Shown here in pieces: positions 14,391-14,485 of a stretch of DNA of 14,485 bases (the first letter of the stretch is position 1; each line of letters starts with the position of its first letter). Below the pieces are notes generated by a model. The model worked only from the letters and a program-made list of their open reading frames with translations. It did no database searches and was not told the origin of the DNA. The stretch covers positions 1 through 14,485 of the forward strand of contig JBIRBF010000056.1 of assembly GCA_044326505.1 (NCBI GenBank), in the 5' to 3' direction. Position numbers and translations under genes: made by a program. The stretch comes from JACJWR01 sp044326505. Its GTDB lineage: Bacteria; Actinomycetota; Actinomycetes; S36-B12; UBA10799.

Positions 14391-14424
14391 GTGCCCCCCA
14401 CCCCAGGTTAACGGTCGGGGGCAC
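14391..14424. promoter_or_regulatory. Inverted repeat centred on the SDR -10 box (possible operator)
   Basis: GTGCCCCC (14391-14398) and GGGGGCAC (14417-14424) are perfect 8-bp arms, 18 bp apart. The candidate -10 TAACCT (14405-14410, minus strand) sits exactly in the middle. It could instead be a GC-rich terminator hairpin of the upstream gene; no T-tract is present. Confidence 0.35.
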
Positions 14425-14434
14425 CCCAGGGCAC

Positions 14435-14485
14435 TCAGCGCAGGTCGAAGCGGTACAGCACCAAGACCGCGGCCCCGGCAGCCGC
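14435..14485 (-). CDS. C-terminal end of a minus-strand gene, unknown (likely membrane protein)
   Basis: The frame runs from the right edge to a TGA at 14435-14437 and encodes 16 residues ending AAGAAVLVLYRFDLR. A short hydrophobic run followed by Tyr-Arg and a basic tail looks like the end of a last transmembrane helix. Only this tail is visible, so neither family nor reading frame is certain; it could be chance. Confidence 0.4.
   Translation of the reverse strand, partial: AAAGAAVLVLYRFDLR

Noticed and set aside
1..14485. Defence, toxin-antitoxin, prophage or secondary-metabolite system
   Set aside because: No nuclease, helicase, methylase, toxin, integrase or assembly-line domain is present; the genes are metabolic, membrane, surface or uncharacterised.

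Overview
The window looks like chromosomal DNA of a high-GC Gram-positive bacterium (Actinomycetota). The grounds are strongly G/C-biased third codon positions, frequent GTG starts, many genes that appear leaderless with an actinobacterial TANNNT -10 element, an LAxTG-type (class E) sortase signal on a wall protein, and CysK/CysE sequences closest in style to actinobacterial ones. I cannot name a genus. I see no rRNA, tRNA, CRISPR array, transposase, integrase or phage gene, and coding density is very high; no gene-free stretch reaches 300 bases.

Layout. (1) 1-4092, cell surface: the C-terminal end of a secreted glycoside hydrolase-like protein with a fibronectin type III domain (+), convergent with a 1214-residue wall-anchored protein (-) that has Cys-stapled propeller-like repeats, three DUF11-like modules, a Pro/Ser/Thr stalk encoded by 24-bp tandem repeats, and an LAQTG anchor. 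(2) 4285-4677: a small three-helix membrane protein (+). (3) 4715-7481, all minus strand: in transcription order a GNAT acetyltransferase, a helical protein with 9-residue 'DhDxhhxxV' repeats, a cytosolic SIMPL-domain protein 4 nt after it, and a PlsC-type acyltransferase. (4) 7536-9583, plus strand: a chlorophyllase-like alpha/beta hydrolase overlapping by ATGA an AMP-forming acyl-CoA synthetase-like enzyme. (5) 9593-10417: a polytopic membrane protein (-), divergent from the cysteine pair cysK-cysE (+, 10519-12167). (6) 12236-14368: a SHOCT-like/beta-solenoid protein (+), a convergent small lipoprotein (-), and an NAD-type short-chain dehydrogenase (-). A fragment of another minus-strand gene closes the window.

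How the genes fit together. cysK and cysE carry out the two steps of serine-to-cysteine synthesis, and the CysE C-terminus ends in isoleucine as needed for cysteine synthase complex formation. The hydrolase/ligase pair is tightly coupled and probably handles one substrate family (ester hydrolysis, then CoA activation of an acid), but the substrate is unknown. The 9-residue-repeat/SIMPL pair is an uncharacterised two-gene unit. The large wall protein is the most unusual single gene.

The clearest general signal is promoter architecture. At least six genes have an ANNNT-type -10 box ending 6-7 nt before the chosen start codon and no Shine-Dalgarno, so their mRNAs probably begin at the start codon. 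This criterion moves two starts (5443 and 13509) inward from the longest reading frame. An upstream Shine-Dalgarno fixes the starts of four other genes. No obviously new defence, mobile or biosynthetic system is visible; the leads below are candidates, not demonstrated systems.
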